A stretch of DNA of 64,000 nucleotides from Arthrobacter globiformis. Lineage in GTDB: Bacteria; Actinomycetota; Actinomycetes; Actinomycetales; Micrococcaceae. The stretch covers positions 2,790,001 to 2,854,000 of the forward strand of contig NZ_JAUSYZ010000001.1 in NCBI RefSeq assembly GCF_030817195.1, in the 5' to 3' direction. The notes under the pieces were generated by a model that was not told the origin of the DNA, did not search any database, and was given only the letters and a program-made list of their open reading frames with translations. The position numbers and the translations under genes are program-made. This document shows, piece after piece, positions 50,402 to 58,306 of this stretch. Each line of letters starts with the position of its first letter. The stretch's first letter is position 1.

Positions 50402-50437
50402 CAAGAAGCCTGCCAGCAATTGCTGGCAGGCTTCTTG
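50402..50437 (+). terminator. Rho-independent-type terminator
   Basis: CAAGAAGCCTGCCAGC (50402-50417), loop AATT, and GCTGGCAGGCTTCTTG (50422-50437) make a perfect 16-bp stem, 19 bases after the stop of the dehalogenase remnant. Its orientation and position fit transcription termination on the plus strand. Confidence 0.85.
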
Positions 50438-50795
50438 AATTATCCGGAATTCCGCCTGGTTTCCTGCATCCTGTCCGTTCCCCAACGAAAGCCGCAGACG
50501 GCGAAATGCCGATTCGGCAGTTCCGACGTCGGCACGGGGCCTTTCCTCCTTGGCGGCTGTTGGCGGCTGTTCTGCTTCTTGATGGTGGGTGCGGGGGGGA
50601 GGGGGCATGACGTGTGGGATTTTTACCGTGATGTCCGGAAGCGAGTCACTGCTGCCTGCTAGTCTTCATGTCCGTTCATTGCCGGCCTGTTGGATGACTG
50701 CATGACCGAATGAGTCGCCCGCCGGCATGGGCTCTCTTAGCCACGCGAGGAGATATTCGGTTGGTCCTTCCTGAGAGCGAGTTTTCAAAGAAAAG
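50438..50795. other. 360-bp gap without a recognisable gene
   Basis: Between the terminator and the promoter of the intact dehalogenase I see no credible coding region. Short frames such as one starting MTCGIFTVMSG at 50607 are probably chance. Confidence 0.5.
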
Positions 50796-50827
50796 TTGTT
50801 GACAATCTACACTCCGGCATTTAGATT
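50796..50827 (+). promoter_or_regulatory. Strong sigma-A-type promoter for the dehalogenase
   Basis: -35 TTGACA (50799-50804), 17-bp spacer, -10 TAGATT (50822-50827), about 110 bp before the ATG at 50938. The -35 is embedded in TTGTTGACAA (50796-50805), a palindrome of GntR/FCD type that recurs at 57107-57116, so the promoter may be repressed by the local GntR protein. Confidence 0.65.
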
Positions 50828-50937
50828 CATAGTGAATCAAAATTATCGGCAGCTCGGTCACAACGGATAGCAGACGCTGACAAACGACCGAGCTTCTTCT
50901 GACTCCTCACGAAACACCCTCAACGACGGGACCAACC

Positions 50938-51612
50938 ATGGCTACAACCAACGTCCGGCCGAAGTACATCTCTTTTGATATCTACGGCACACTGATCAAC
51001 TTCGATATTGACCCGACCACGCGTCGCCTGCTGGATGGCCGCATCTCTGATGAGCAGTGGCCTGCCTTCAAGAAGCAGTTCCGCGGGTATCGGTTCGACG
51101 AGGTCCTTGGCGACTACAAGCCCTACGAGCAAATCCTTCAGGATTCCTTTGACCGCGTGTGCAAGTACTGGGGCATCGGGCCGACCGAGGGTGCCGGAGC
51201 AGCGTTCGCTGAGGCGGTACGCGGCTGGGTTGCCCACGAGGACGTGCCGGCTCCGCTGAAACTCATGGGCGACAACTACAAACTCGTGGCTCTGTCCAAC
51301 GCGGACACGAGCTTCCTGGACATCAGCATTCCCAAGCTCGGCGCAGATTTCCACGCCGTGTTGACCGCTGAGCAGGCCCAGGCCTACAAGCCCCGCTACC
51401 AGGCGTTCGAGTACATGCTGGACACCTTGAACGCCAAGCCGGAGGACTTCCTGCACGTCGCCTCGCACACACGCTACGACATGCATCCGATGCACGACAT
51501 GGGCTTCCGGAACCTCGTTGTGTTGGACCGTGGCTATGACCCCATCACCGAGGGCTACGACTACACCACCGTTAAGTCTCTGGACGAGATCAACAAGCAC
51601 CTCGGTCTCTAA
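50938..51612 (+). CDS. Haloacid dehalogenase type II-like hydrolase (HAD)
   Basis: A 224-residue HAD-superfamily protein. ISFDIYGTLINFD gives nucleophile D14 and the type II dehalogenase pattern (FDxYGTL). LVALSNADTSFLDI is motif II, AYKPRYQAFEYML contains the motif III Lys, and FLHVASHTRYDMHPMHDMGFRNLVVLD matches motif IV. It might hydrolyse an L-2-halo acid or a phosphate ester; other active-site residues cannot be judged by eye. It has its own promoter and no cotranscribed gene. Its 3' two thirds is nearly duplicated at 49883-50383. Confidence 0.9.
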   Translation: MATTNVRPKYISFDIYGTLINFDIDPTTRRLLDGRISDEQWPAFKKQFRGYRFDEVLGDYKPYEQILQDSFDRVCKYWGIGPTEGAGAAFAEAVRGWVAHEDVPAPLKLMGDNYKLVALSNADTSFLDISIPKLGADFHAVLTAEQAQAYKPRYQAFEYMLDTLNAKPEDFLHVASHTRYDMHPMHDMGFRNLVVLDRGYDPITEGYDYTTVKSLDEINKHLGL

Positions 51613-51649
51613 CCGTTCCTGATGCAAAGCGTCTTCGAAATATGAAATG

Positions 51650-52051
51650 GTTCTCAAAGACTGATGGCAAACTTGCCGTTACCGGGTTCGAAGCCGCGTC
51701 TCCCGCCCACGGCCGTAGTGCCGTGGGCGGGTCACCCACCTGTTGCACATGCTCTTCCGCGGCAACCCCGGCTCCTACTCCATCCTTGAACGCTCCCGGC
51801 CTGCGAACCGGCCGTGCAGTCACTGCGGCGGTCCGCCGTCGACGCCTTCCCGGACCTCTACACCAAGGACAGCCACCCCCCCTCCTCGGCCGGCTCGCCG
51901 AAGGCGGCGGAATCTACTGTGCCACCGGGTTCTCCGGCGCCGGCTTCAAAAACGCCACCGGATTCGGCGAAACTGCCGCCCACGAAGCCCTCGACAAACA
52001 AACCGCCTAGGGTCTGGACCTCGTCCGGCCCGAGCGTTTCAGTTCACGCCA
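51650..52051 (+). pseudogene. Multiply deleted remnant of a SolA-like FAD oxidase
   Basis: Pieces of an oxidase like that at 59758-60990 appear in order but in changing frames: TDGKLAV | TGFEAASPAHGRSAVGG | LLHMLFRGNPGSYSILERSR | GRAVTAAV | VDAFPDLYTKDSHP | LLGRL ... ATGFSGAGFKNATGFGETAAHEALDK | GLDLVRPERF. A gene of about 1230 bp is compressed to 400 bp by at least three deletions plus frameshifts. A 12-bp hairpin (51702-51731, CCCGCCCACGGC and its complement) now lies inside it. Non-functional. Confidence 0.8.
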
Positions 52052-52092
52052 GCCGGCCTCCTGATTTTTCCTTCGACTATTGAAAGGGTGAG

Positions 52093-53229
52093 ATGAGTCC
52101 CTCATTTGATCCCAGCGCGGTTGATACCGGCCTGGCCCGGACCATCAGCGCCAGCCGCGGCCAGGTAGCCCAGCGTGCCAGTAGCGTCTCTGCGTTCATC
52201 GATGCCGTCGCATCGGAGAGTGGACTCCTGGCAGCGCAGCCCCAGCTCGCTGACCAGACTGTCTTGGAGCTCCTTGCGCAGTCCTACGGCCTGAAGGGGA
52301 CGCTAGTCCGGATTCCCACCGAGAAGGATGAAACTTTCCGCCTCCGAAACGGAGAAGATACCTATCTTGTGAAAGTGTCCTCGCCGGATGAGGATCCGGC
52401 GATCGTTCAGCTTCAGACGGCATGCATGGAGCATGTGGCACGGACTGCACCTGAACTTCCGGTCCAGCGTCTTGTCAGGAGCCTTTCCGGAGCTCCGCAA
52501 GTCCTCATCCCGGTACCTGTTGGACCTTTTGATCGCGTGCTTCGGGTGATGCGCTTCATACCTGGAAATTTGCTGGCCAACCAAACGCCGTCGGCTAGTC
52601 GGCTTCAGTTGGTGGGCTCAAGCCTTGCCCGCCTGGGCCTTGCGTTGCAGGACTTCGATCATCCTCGTGCCGATCGTTTGCTCCTTTGGGATCTCAAGCA
52701 CTTTCACCGGATGCGGCCCCTGCTTGCCTATGTCGAAGAGAAGCAGAAACGCCTTCTGGCTGAAGAAATTTTCGATCAGTTCGACGAGAAAGTGGTGCCG
52801 CTTCTGGACACCCTTACCTCTCAGGTGGTGCACGGGGATTTCAGTCCGTTCAATGTCATTGTTAACCCGGACAGGCCGGACTACGTGACCGGGATTATCG
52901 ACTTCGGCGACGTCGTGCGGACTCCCGTGATCTTCGACATCAGCGTCACCATGGCCAACCTTCTGGGAGCAGACCCGGCCAGTCCATGGGAGCACGCGCT
53001 TCAGGTCGTGGATGGCTATTGGAGTATCCGTCCGCTGCCCGACCAGGAGTTCGAGGCCCTGATCGTCTCAGCCCAGGCCCGCCTCCTCCTGCGAGCCCTG
53101 ATAACGCAGTGGCGGGCAAGCCAATTGCCTCAGAGACGCGATTATCTCCTCTCCCACTCGAAGCCGGACTGGCACCGGCTCGCCTCCGCAGCTGCGGCCC
53201 CTGCACCAAAACTGCCTTCCGCACCCTGA
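52093..53229 (+). CDS. Aminoglycoside-phosphotransferase-fold kinase, hydroxylysine-kinase-like
   Basis: A 378-residue APH/choline-kinase-fold protein. The ATP-site lysine is probably K94 (YLVKVSSPDE), the catalytic loop is VVHGDFSPFNVIV (D249, N254), and the metal motif GIIDFGD has D270. The loop TGIIDFGDVVRTPVIFDISVTMANLL strongly recalls animal hydroxylysine kinase (AGPHD1/HYKK). It is followed 30 bp later by a class III aminotransferase-fold gene, the same pairing as hydroxylysine kinase with 5-phosphohydroxylysine phospho-lyase. It probably phosphorylates a hydroxylated amine or amino acid; the exact substrate is inference. Confidence 0.85.
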   Translation: MSPSFDPSAVDTGLARTISASRGQVAQRASSVSAFIDAVASESGLLAAQPQLADQTVLELLAQSYGLKGTLVRIPTEKDETFRLRNGEDTYLVKVSSPDEDPAIVQLQTACMEHVARTAPELPVQRLVRSLSGAPQVLIPVPVGPFDRVLRVMRFIPGNLLANQTPSASRLQLVGSSLARLGLALQDFDHPRADRLLLWDLKHFHRMRPLLAYVEEKQKRLLAEEIFDQFDEKVVPLLDTLTSQVVHGDFSPFNVIVNPDRPDYVTGIIDFGDVVRTPVIFDISVTMANLLGADPASPWEHALQVVDGYWSIRPLPDQEFEALIVSAQARLLLRALITQWRASQLPQRRDYLLSHSKPDWHRLASAAAAPAPKLPSAP

Positions 53230-53259
53230 ACCAGACGCACTACCCGTCAAGGAGAAATT

Positions 53260-54621
53260 ATGAGCACTACACCCCTAACCATCCGCAAGTCGTCCAGAGC
53301 CATGATCAATGGTTTTGATCCCAACCGCCTCGGTGAGCTCCCGGATCAGATGCAGAAGAACATTCGACGCCGGGACCAGAGCCTCGGGCCCGGATACCGG
53401 CTGTTCTACGACACCCCCCTGGAAATCGTCCGCGGCAAGGGCGTCACCTTGTTTGACCGGGAAGGAAATGACTATCTCGACGTTTACAACAACGTCCCCT
53501 CTGTCGGTCACGCCCACCCGCGTGTCATAGCGGCTGTCCACGAACAGATGCAGACCCTGAACACCAACACCCGTTATGTTCAGGAATCCATCCTCGATTA
53601 TTCGGAGCAGCTTCTTTCCACGTTCCCCGCCGAGCTTGGCCATGTCATGTTCACGTGCACCGGGTCCGAAGCAAATGACCTCGCCATGCGCGTCGCAAAA
53701 TACGCAACCGGAAACCAGGGCATCATCGTCACCTCCGGCGCGTACCACGGTTTAACAACAGAAGTAGCGTCCTTCTCGCCGTCCTTGGGCGCGGGTGTGC
53801 CCCTGGGTGCGAACGTGCGGGTCATCGACGCGCCGGACGCCCTGCGGTACTCATCGGATCAAGGGTCGCTGGAGGATCACCTGCGGAACCAGGTGCGTGC
53901 CGCCATCGCCGACCTTCACCGGCACGGCATCGGAGTGGCGGCCTTTATCGCCGACAGCATCTTCTCCTCCGACGGTGTCTTCGCCGGCCCGGCAGGCTTC
54001 CTGCGTCCCATCGTTGAGGAAATCCATGCTGTGGGCGGCCTTTACATCGCCGATGAAGTCCAGCCGGGCTTCGGCCGTACCGGTGAGGAATGGTGGGGCT
54101 TCCAGCGTCACGGGATCGTTCCGGACATCGTGACCATAGGCAAACCCATGGGCAACGGGATCCCGGTGGCGGCAGCCATCTTCAAGCCCGAATTGCTTGT
54201 GGAGTTCGGGAAGAACATCCGCTACTTCAACACCTTCGGCGGGAATTCAGTAGCTATCGCGGCGGCTCAGGCCGTCCTGGATGTTATCCGTGAGGAATCA
54301 CTCATAGAAAATGCCCGAAAGGTCGGCGAAAAAATCCTCACCGGGCTGAAGGACCTCACTCAGGACCTGGACCAGGTTGCAGAAGTCCGCGGAAGCGGCT
54401 TCTTCATCGGTGTCGACCTTGTCACTGATCGATCCACACTCTCACCCGACGGGAAGGCCGCTGCCAGCATCGTCAACGCCCTCCGCCAGGACCGGATTCT
54501 CATCTCAGCCTGTGGTGCCCAGGGCAATGTCCTGAAACTCCGCCCCCCAATGCCGTTCTCCAGTGATGATGCCGATCGCCTGCTCGAAGCAATGGGCCGT
54601 GCCTTTAAGGCACTGCGATAG
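53260..54621 (+). CDS. Class III aminotransferase-fold PLP enzyme, probable phospho-lyase
   Basis: A 453-residue fold-type I PLP enzyme: FTCTGSEANDLAMRVAK (phosphate cup), YHGLTTEVA, YIADEVQPGFGRTGEEWWGFQ (D265) and TIGKPMGNGIPVAA with the Schiff-base Lys295. The family includes ornithine/GABA transaminases and the phospho-lyases AGXT2L1/AGXT2L2. The kinase gene just upstream makes a lyase acting on an O-phospho amine (releasing ammonia, phosphate and an aldehyde) the best reading. A transaminase role remains possible. ATG with AAGGAGAAA upstream. Confidence 0.88.
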   Translation: MSTTPLTIRKSSRAMINGFDPNRLGELPDQMQKNIRRRDQSLGPGYRLFYDTPLEIVRGKGVTLFDREGNDYLDVYNNVPSVGHAHPRVIAAVHEQMQTLNTNTRYVQESILDYSEQLLSTFPAELGHVMFTCTGSEANDLAMRVAKYATGNQGIIVTSGAYHGLTTEVASFSPSLGAGVPLGANVRVIDAPDALRYSSDQGSLEDHLRNQVRAAIADLHRHGIGVAAFIADSIFSSDGVFAGPAGFLRPIVEEIHAVGGLYIADEVQPGFGRTGEEWWGFQRHGIVPDIVTIGKPMGNGIPVAAAIFKPELLVEFGKNIRYFNTFGGNSVAIAAAQAVLDVIREESLIENARKVGEKILTGLKDLTQDLDQVAEVRGSGFFIGVDLVTDRSTLSPDGKAAASIVNALRQDRILISACGAQGNVLKLRPPMPFSSDDADRLLEAMGRAFKALR

Positions 54622-54695
54622 GCCCGAACAGGGCGCGGGGGAGTCTTACGGAACGAGCTCACTCATTCAGCGGATTACGTCAGCTGGAACCATTT

Positions 54696-55677
54696 GAAGG
54701 GAAGCACCATGAAGACCAGAAACAAGATCCAGACGGCGGCCGCGGGACTTGCTGTCCTGCTGGCCCTGAGTGCCTGTGGCGGCGCGGCAACGGGCACTGA
54801 AGAGACGGACATTCCGAAGACGCAGAACACCCGTGACATCTCAGAGGGTGTCCAGCCTGATGCTGCCGCGGTGGCGCTACTGCCCGAGTCCTACAAGGCC
54901 AAGGGCGAACTGACGGTGGCGATGGATCTGAGCTCCCCGCCGATGACGTTCCTGGCCGAGGACAACACCACCCCCATCGGCGTGAACCCCGACCTCGCCC
55001 GCCTGGTGGCCAAAAAGCTGGGCCTGAAACTGAAGTTCGAGAACACGGCGTTCGACACGATCATTCCCGGCATTGACGGCGGCCGGTACGACTTCACCGC
55101 CACCACCATGTCCGCCACCGAAGAGCGGCTCAAGGTCCTGGACATGATCAACTACCTCAAGGGCGGCTCGGCTGTCGCGGTAGCCGCCGGCAACCCGCTC
55201 AAACTGACCAACGACACGCTCTGCGGCAAGAACATTGCCGTGACCAAGGGCTCCACACAGCAACTGAAGCACCTGCCCAACGTCTCGAAATGGACCTGTG
55301 AGGAAAAGGGACAGCCGGCCATCAACGCCGTGACGCTGCCCAATGTCCAGGAGGCCCTGACGCAGCTGGACTCCAAGCGGATCGACGGGGTCTTCTACGA
55401 CGCCAGTGCCCTGGCCTGGGCACAGGTCCAGCAACCCAACCACTTCAGCGTCCTGGAGCCGAGGATGGATACCCGCACGAACACCAACTGCGCCATGGGG
55501 CTGAAGAAGGGATCACCTCTGACACCAGCCCTGCAGAAGGCAATCCAGTCCGTTCTGGAAACCCCGGAATACAAGAAGTCCCTGGAGTACTGGGGCATGG
55601 GCGAATCAGCCATCACTGAAGCCGCGATCCGCTAGCCGGTGCCCGGATGGTGCAAACGAGTTCACAAGGAAGTGAAA
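54696..55677. repeat. 982-bp inverted repeat, left copy
   Basis: This block, from the Shine-Dalgarno of the binding-protein gene to 42 bp past its stop, recurs inverted at 62657-63638 with the same length. I found only four differences (55344, 55362, 55369, 55650), about 99.6% identity. The sequence diverges completely just outside both ends. The copies flank 6,979 bp. Confidence 0.95.
54709..55635 (+). CDS. Amino-acid-type ABC solute-binding lipoprotein, copy 1
   Basis: A 308-residue SBP_bac_3 protein with lipobox LSACGG (Cys23). The binding domain shows ELTVAMDLSSPPMTFLAEDN, IGVNPDLARLVAKKLGLKLKFENTAFDTIIPGIDGGRYDFTAT and LCGKNIAVTKGSTQQ, as in polar amino-acid binding proteins. ATG at 54709 with GAAGGGAAG upstream. 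It differs from the copy at 62699 in one residue (Asp here, His there, at codon 55369-55371). Here it follows the kinase and lyase genes but no permease gene follows it. Confidence 0.93.
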   Translation: MKTRNKIQTAAAGLAVLLALSACGGAATGTEETDIPKTQNTRDISEGVQPDAAAVALLPESYKAKGELTVAMDLSSPPMTFLAEDNTTPIGVNPDLARLVAKKLGLKLKFENTAFDTIIPGIDGGRYDFTATTMSATEERLKVLDMINYLKGGSAVAVAAGNPLKLTNDTLCGKNIAVTKGSTQQLKHLPNVSKWTCEEKGQPAINAVTLPNVQEALTQLDSKRIDGVFYDASALAWAQVQQPNHFSVLEPRMDTRTNTNCAMGLKKGSPLTPALQKAIQSVLETPEYKKSLEYWGMGESAITEAAIR

Positions 55678-55810
55678 GCGTGCGGCCTCATATCCATCCG
55701 GGACCCAGCCAAGGCTGTACTGGTCACCGTCCAACTGACCCCTACGCCCCCGAGGGCGGGGCAACCCCTTCAGCTCCCGGTTTCGGTCTGAGACTCATTA
55801 AGGTTGTGCC

Positions 55811-56938
55811 ATGAGTACCTACCCCACCGCACGTGACTTCAACAAGGCTTCGGTCCTGGATGCGGTCCTTTCAGAGGCGCCTTTGACGCGCAGCAGGCTG
55901 ATCGAACTGACGCGTTTAAGCCAGGCGACTGTGTCTCGGAAGGTAGAAGAGCTCCTTATTGACGGCTTAGTCATCGAACAGGGAGTCGATGCCGTTGTGC
56001 GCCGCGGTCGGCGCTCCACATATCTGGATGTACCTGGCGCGGCAGGGCATATCGTCGGTATCTCTTTGGGCGCGCGAACCACCGGTGTCCTGGTAACAGA
56101 CTTGAGAGGTCGTGAGGTTAGGCGCGTAGTCGTTCCCAGCCTTGAGGAGGGCCGAGTTGAAAGCACTGCCGAGTGGCTGGTGGACTTGATTGAGGAGGCC
56201 AATGAAGCCGCAGAGGGCCCATTGCGCCAAATCGTCGCCGCGCTCCCCGGCCATGTGCGGAACGGCGCCAAACAGTCCGGCACACCGGCAAACCGTCCTC
56301 TCATCGATTCTCTTCTCCAGAATTCTCTCGAAGTTCGATTGAAGGCTCCCGTGATCCTTGAAAGCGATGCCAGTGCCTCGCTGCGGGCGATCCTCAAGGA
56401 AGACGCGAGCATAGGGAACGCTGCTTTGTTCATGGCTAGCACGGTGCTCAGCTTTGCTAGTTGTACTGATCATGAGATTGCCCGGGGCCGGACTCCTGCA
56501 TTCGGTGATCTTGGTGGTGTTCTCTTCTCCGGCGTTGGCAACAAGACCCTCGATGGGCTGCTAAGCACAAAGGGTCTCCTCCAGTTCGCCAACGGACGGG
56601 GCCTGGACCTGGAGGGCGTCGAAGCCCTCTGGTCCCCGCCCCAGAAAACGGCGGCCCGAGCGGAAGTGGTGGAGGCGTTCACGACAGCGATCGTGACCGC
56701 TGTCGGTGCCGTTGCAGTTACCCTGGACCCGGAGTCCGTGTACTTCGTGGGTCGCTTGAGTCCGCTCGTGGACGAAGTCCTTCCCGAGGCGCGCAGACGA
56801 CTTGCGGAAAGCCTGCCCATCGTCCCGGAGATCAGGGTCGTGTCGCAAGAGATCGGACTCTCGGTGGCCCGGGGAGCGGCGTTTGCGGGATTGGCCTTGG
56901 CCCAGTCCCGGCTCCGGGAATCGATGCTTGAGGACTAA
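55811..56938 (+). CDS. ROK-family transcriptional regulator
   Basis: A 375-residue ROK repressor-type protein. The N-terminal winged helix (ARDFNKASVLDAVLSEAPLTRSRLIELTRLSQATVSRKVEELL) is followed by the ASKHA-fold ROK domain (GHIVGISLGARTTGVLVTDLRGREVRRV, PVILESDASASLRAI, AFGDLGGVLFSGVGNKTLDGLL). The typical ROK zinc cluster is not visible. It is the first gene inside the 7-kb segment bounded by the inverted repeat. Its target could be the transporter or kinase genes. Confidence 0.88.
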   Translation: MSTYPTARDFNKASVLDAVLSEAPLTRSRLIELTRLSQATVSRKVEELLIDGLVIEQGVDAVVRRGRRSTYLDVPGAAGHIVGISLGARTTGVLVTDLRGREVRRVVVPSLEEGRVESTAEWLVDLIEEANEAAEGPLRQIVAALPGHVRNGAKQSGTPANRPLIDSLLQNSLEVRLKAPVILESDASASLRAILKEDASIGNAALFMASTVLSFASCTDHEIARGRTPAFGDLGGVLFSGVGNKTLDGLLSTKGLLQFANGRGLDLEGVEALWSPPQKTAARAEVVEAFTTAIVTAVGAVAVTLDPESVYFVGRLSPLVDEVLPEARRRLAESLPIVPEIRVVSQEIGLSVARGAAFAGLALAQSRLRESMLED

Positions 56939-57105
56939 AAGCCTGCAGCTCATGACATCTGGCCAATAGCAAAGATGAAGCCGACGGCGGCGCGGAAGAG
57001 TTCATCGGGTTCGCGGCCTCGTTCGGCGCCAATCTTCTGGCGACCAGTCAGCTATGTTTCGGTGCCAGGAAAAGGCGAACAATTTTCGGAACAGGCCTAT
57101 CGTCG

Positions 57106-57117
57106 ATTGTTGACAAT
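57106..57117. promoter_or_regulatory. GntR/FCD-type palindrome
   Basis: ATTGTTGACAAT is a perfect 12-bp palindrome with the TTGT..ACAA arms of FCD-type GntR operators. It lies in front of the small gene at 57184, and its core TTGTTGACAA recurs at the dehalogenase promoter (50796-50805). Confidence 0.5.
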
Positions 57118-57183
57118 TGATACGCTGGTACCTCAACCGAAAACAGGGTCGGCGTTCGCCGACCCCTCCCCAAAGGACTTGCC

Positions 57184-57420
57184 ATGAAGAAGCGACGCCC
57201 GGCACCCCTAAATCGTGAGCTCGTTGAAACATCGCGCACCGGGCACCACTGCCCGACAACAGGATGGTGGACAGTCCCTGAAGATCCGAGACATGCAAGG
57301 CTGATTACCGAGGGAGAACTAATGCCTGCCCTGCACGGCACGCCGACGCTCTGGATTCTGCGGGAGACAGCTGGCAGTCATGGTTTTCGACCCATAGCAG
57401 ACTTGATTGCTAGTTCCTAG
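57184..57420 (+). CDS. Small conserved-looking protein of unknown function
   Basis: A 78-residue protein beginning MKKRRPAPLNRELVETSRTG, with a CPTTGWW segment, followed by HARLITEGELMPALHGTPTLWIL. The cysteine/Trp motif and length recall small actinobacterial proteins of unknown role. AAAGGAC precedes the ATG. It lies between the ROK and GntR genes behind a GntR-like palindrome. Confidence 0.6.
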   Translation: MKKRRPAPLNRELVETSRTGHHCPTTGWWTVPEDPRHARLITEGELMPALHGTPTLWILRETAGSHGFRPIADLIASS

Positions 57421-57485
57421 GGAAGCTGTTGACCTTCGGCACCCAAACGACGATGTTTGAGGCGCTGCCAGATTCGGGAGTGCGG

Positions 57486-58148
57486 TTACGCCGGGTCCGG
57501 AGTTTGAGCGCTGAGCGCGTCATGGAATTGACTGACTAGTTCCTGTCGGAACCCATCGATGTCACCGTCCAGAGCAAGCCCTGCCAATTTGTCGTGTTCA
57601 ACGGCGATTGTGTGCAGATCGCTGTACGTACGATGGTCGACCGCAAGGTAGAGACGTAACTTGGTCTCCCAACTGTTCCACAGGCTCTGCAGGGCCGCGT
57701 TCCCCGAGAATTCATAGAAGAGCCGGTGGAAGCGAAGATGAGCGTCAATGCTGGCCGGGATATCGTTCATGTCCGTGGCCCGGTACAGTTCCTCGATGGT
57801 TTGCTTCAGACGAGGCCGCTCAGAGCCACGCAACGTTGGGGCCGAGAGCTCAGCAGCATAGGGTTCGACAAGGATGCGGATCGATGCGATCTCTGCGACG
57901 TCACGAGCGCTCACCTCCACCACGAACGATCCCCGGTAAGGGACCTTCACGACCAGCCCTTCTTCCTCAAGCTTGGTCAACGCCTCACGTAGTGGCGACC
58001 TACTGATCCCGAGATCTGCGGCGATGTGCGTCTCGCGCAACTGTTCGCCGGCGGGCACGGTTCCATCCAGGATGGCGGTACGCAGCACGCGGTAAACACC
58101 GTCCGGCGTCGTCGTGCGCTGCTCCTGCCACTTGAACTTGCGGTCCAT
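57486..58148 (-). CDS. GntR-family (FCD) transcriptional regulator
   Basis: A 220-residue FadR/FCD-type GntR protein. The winged helix lies at residues 10-75 (DGVYRVLRTAILDGTVPAGEQLRETHIAADLGISRSPLREALTKLEEEGLV) and the helical FCD ligand domain at 85-215, with its likely metal-binding Asp/His residues in HLRFHRLFYEFSGN and TIAVEHDKLAG. It lies downstream of the dehydrogenase gene on the same strand and probably controls the transporter-oxidase-dehydrogenase operon. Confidence 0.92.
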   Translation of the reverse strand: MDRKFKWQEQRTTTPDGVYRVLRTAILDGTVPAGEQLRETHIAADLGISRSPLREALTKLEEEGLVVKVPYRGSFVVEVSARDVAEIASIRILVEPYAAELSAPTLRGSERPRLKQTIEELYRATDMNDIPASIDAHLRFHRLFYEFSGNAALQSLWNSWETKLRLYLAVDHRTYSDLHTIAVEHDKLAGLALDGDIDGFRQELVSQFHDALSAQTPDPA

Positions 58149-58159
58149 CGTGCCTCCCT

Positions 58160-58239
58160 TGTCGATTGTCGATTATACAGCTGGACCCGTTTCGCTTGGG
58201 TGACCAAGGGAACCCAAGCGCGGGGTTGTCGATCGTCAG
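58160..58239. promoter_or_regulatory. Direct repeat TTGTCGATyGTC before the GntR gene
   Basis: TTGTCGATTGTC (58160-58171) and TTGTCGATCGTC (58226-58237) lie upstream of the GntR start. A related CGTCGATTGTTGAC is at 57101-57114. They may form the autoregulatory site of the GntR protein. Confidence 0.4.
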
Positions 58240-58306
58240 CAACCACGGGGTCGTTGCCAAACTCAAGAAGGTTCGAGTCCGGCAACGACCGCCGAGGGCC
58301 TTTCAG

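Noticed and set aside
50607..50702. Short plus-strand ORF beginning MTCGIFTVMSG, like a class II amidotransferase start
   Set aside because: Similarity ends after a few residues and the frame stops within about 32 codons; probably chance.
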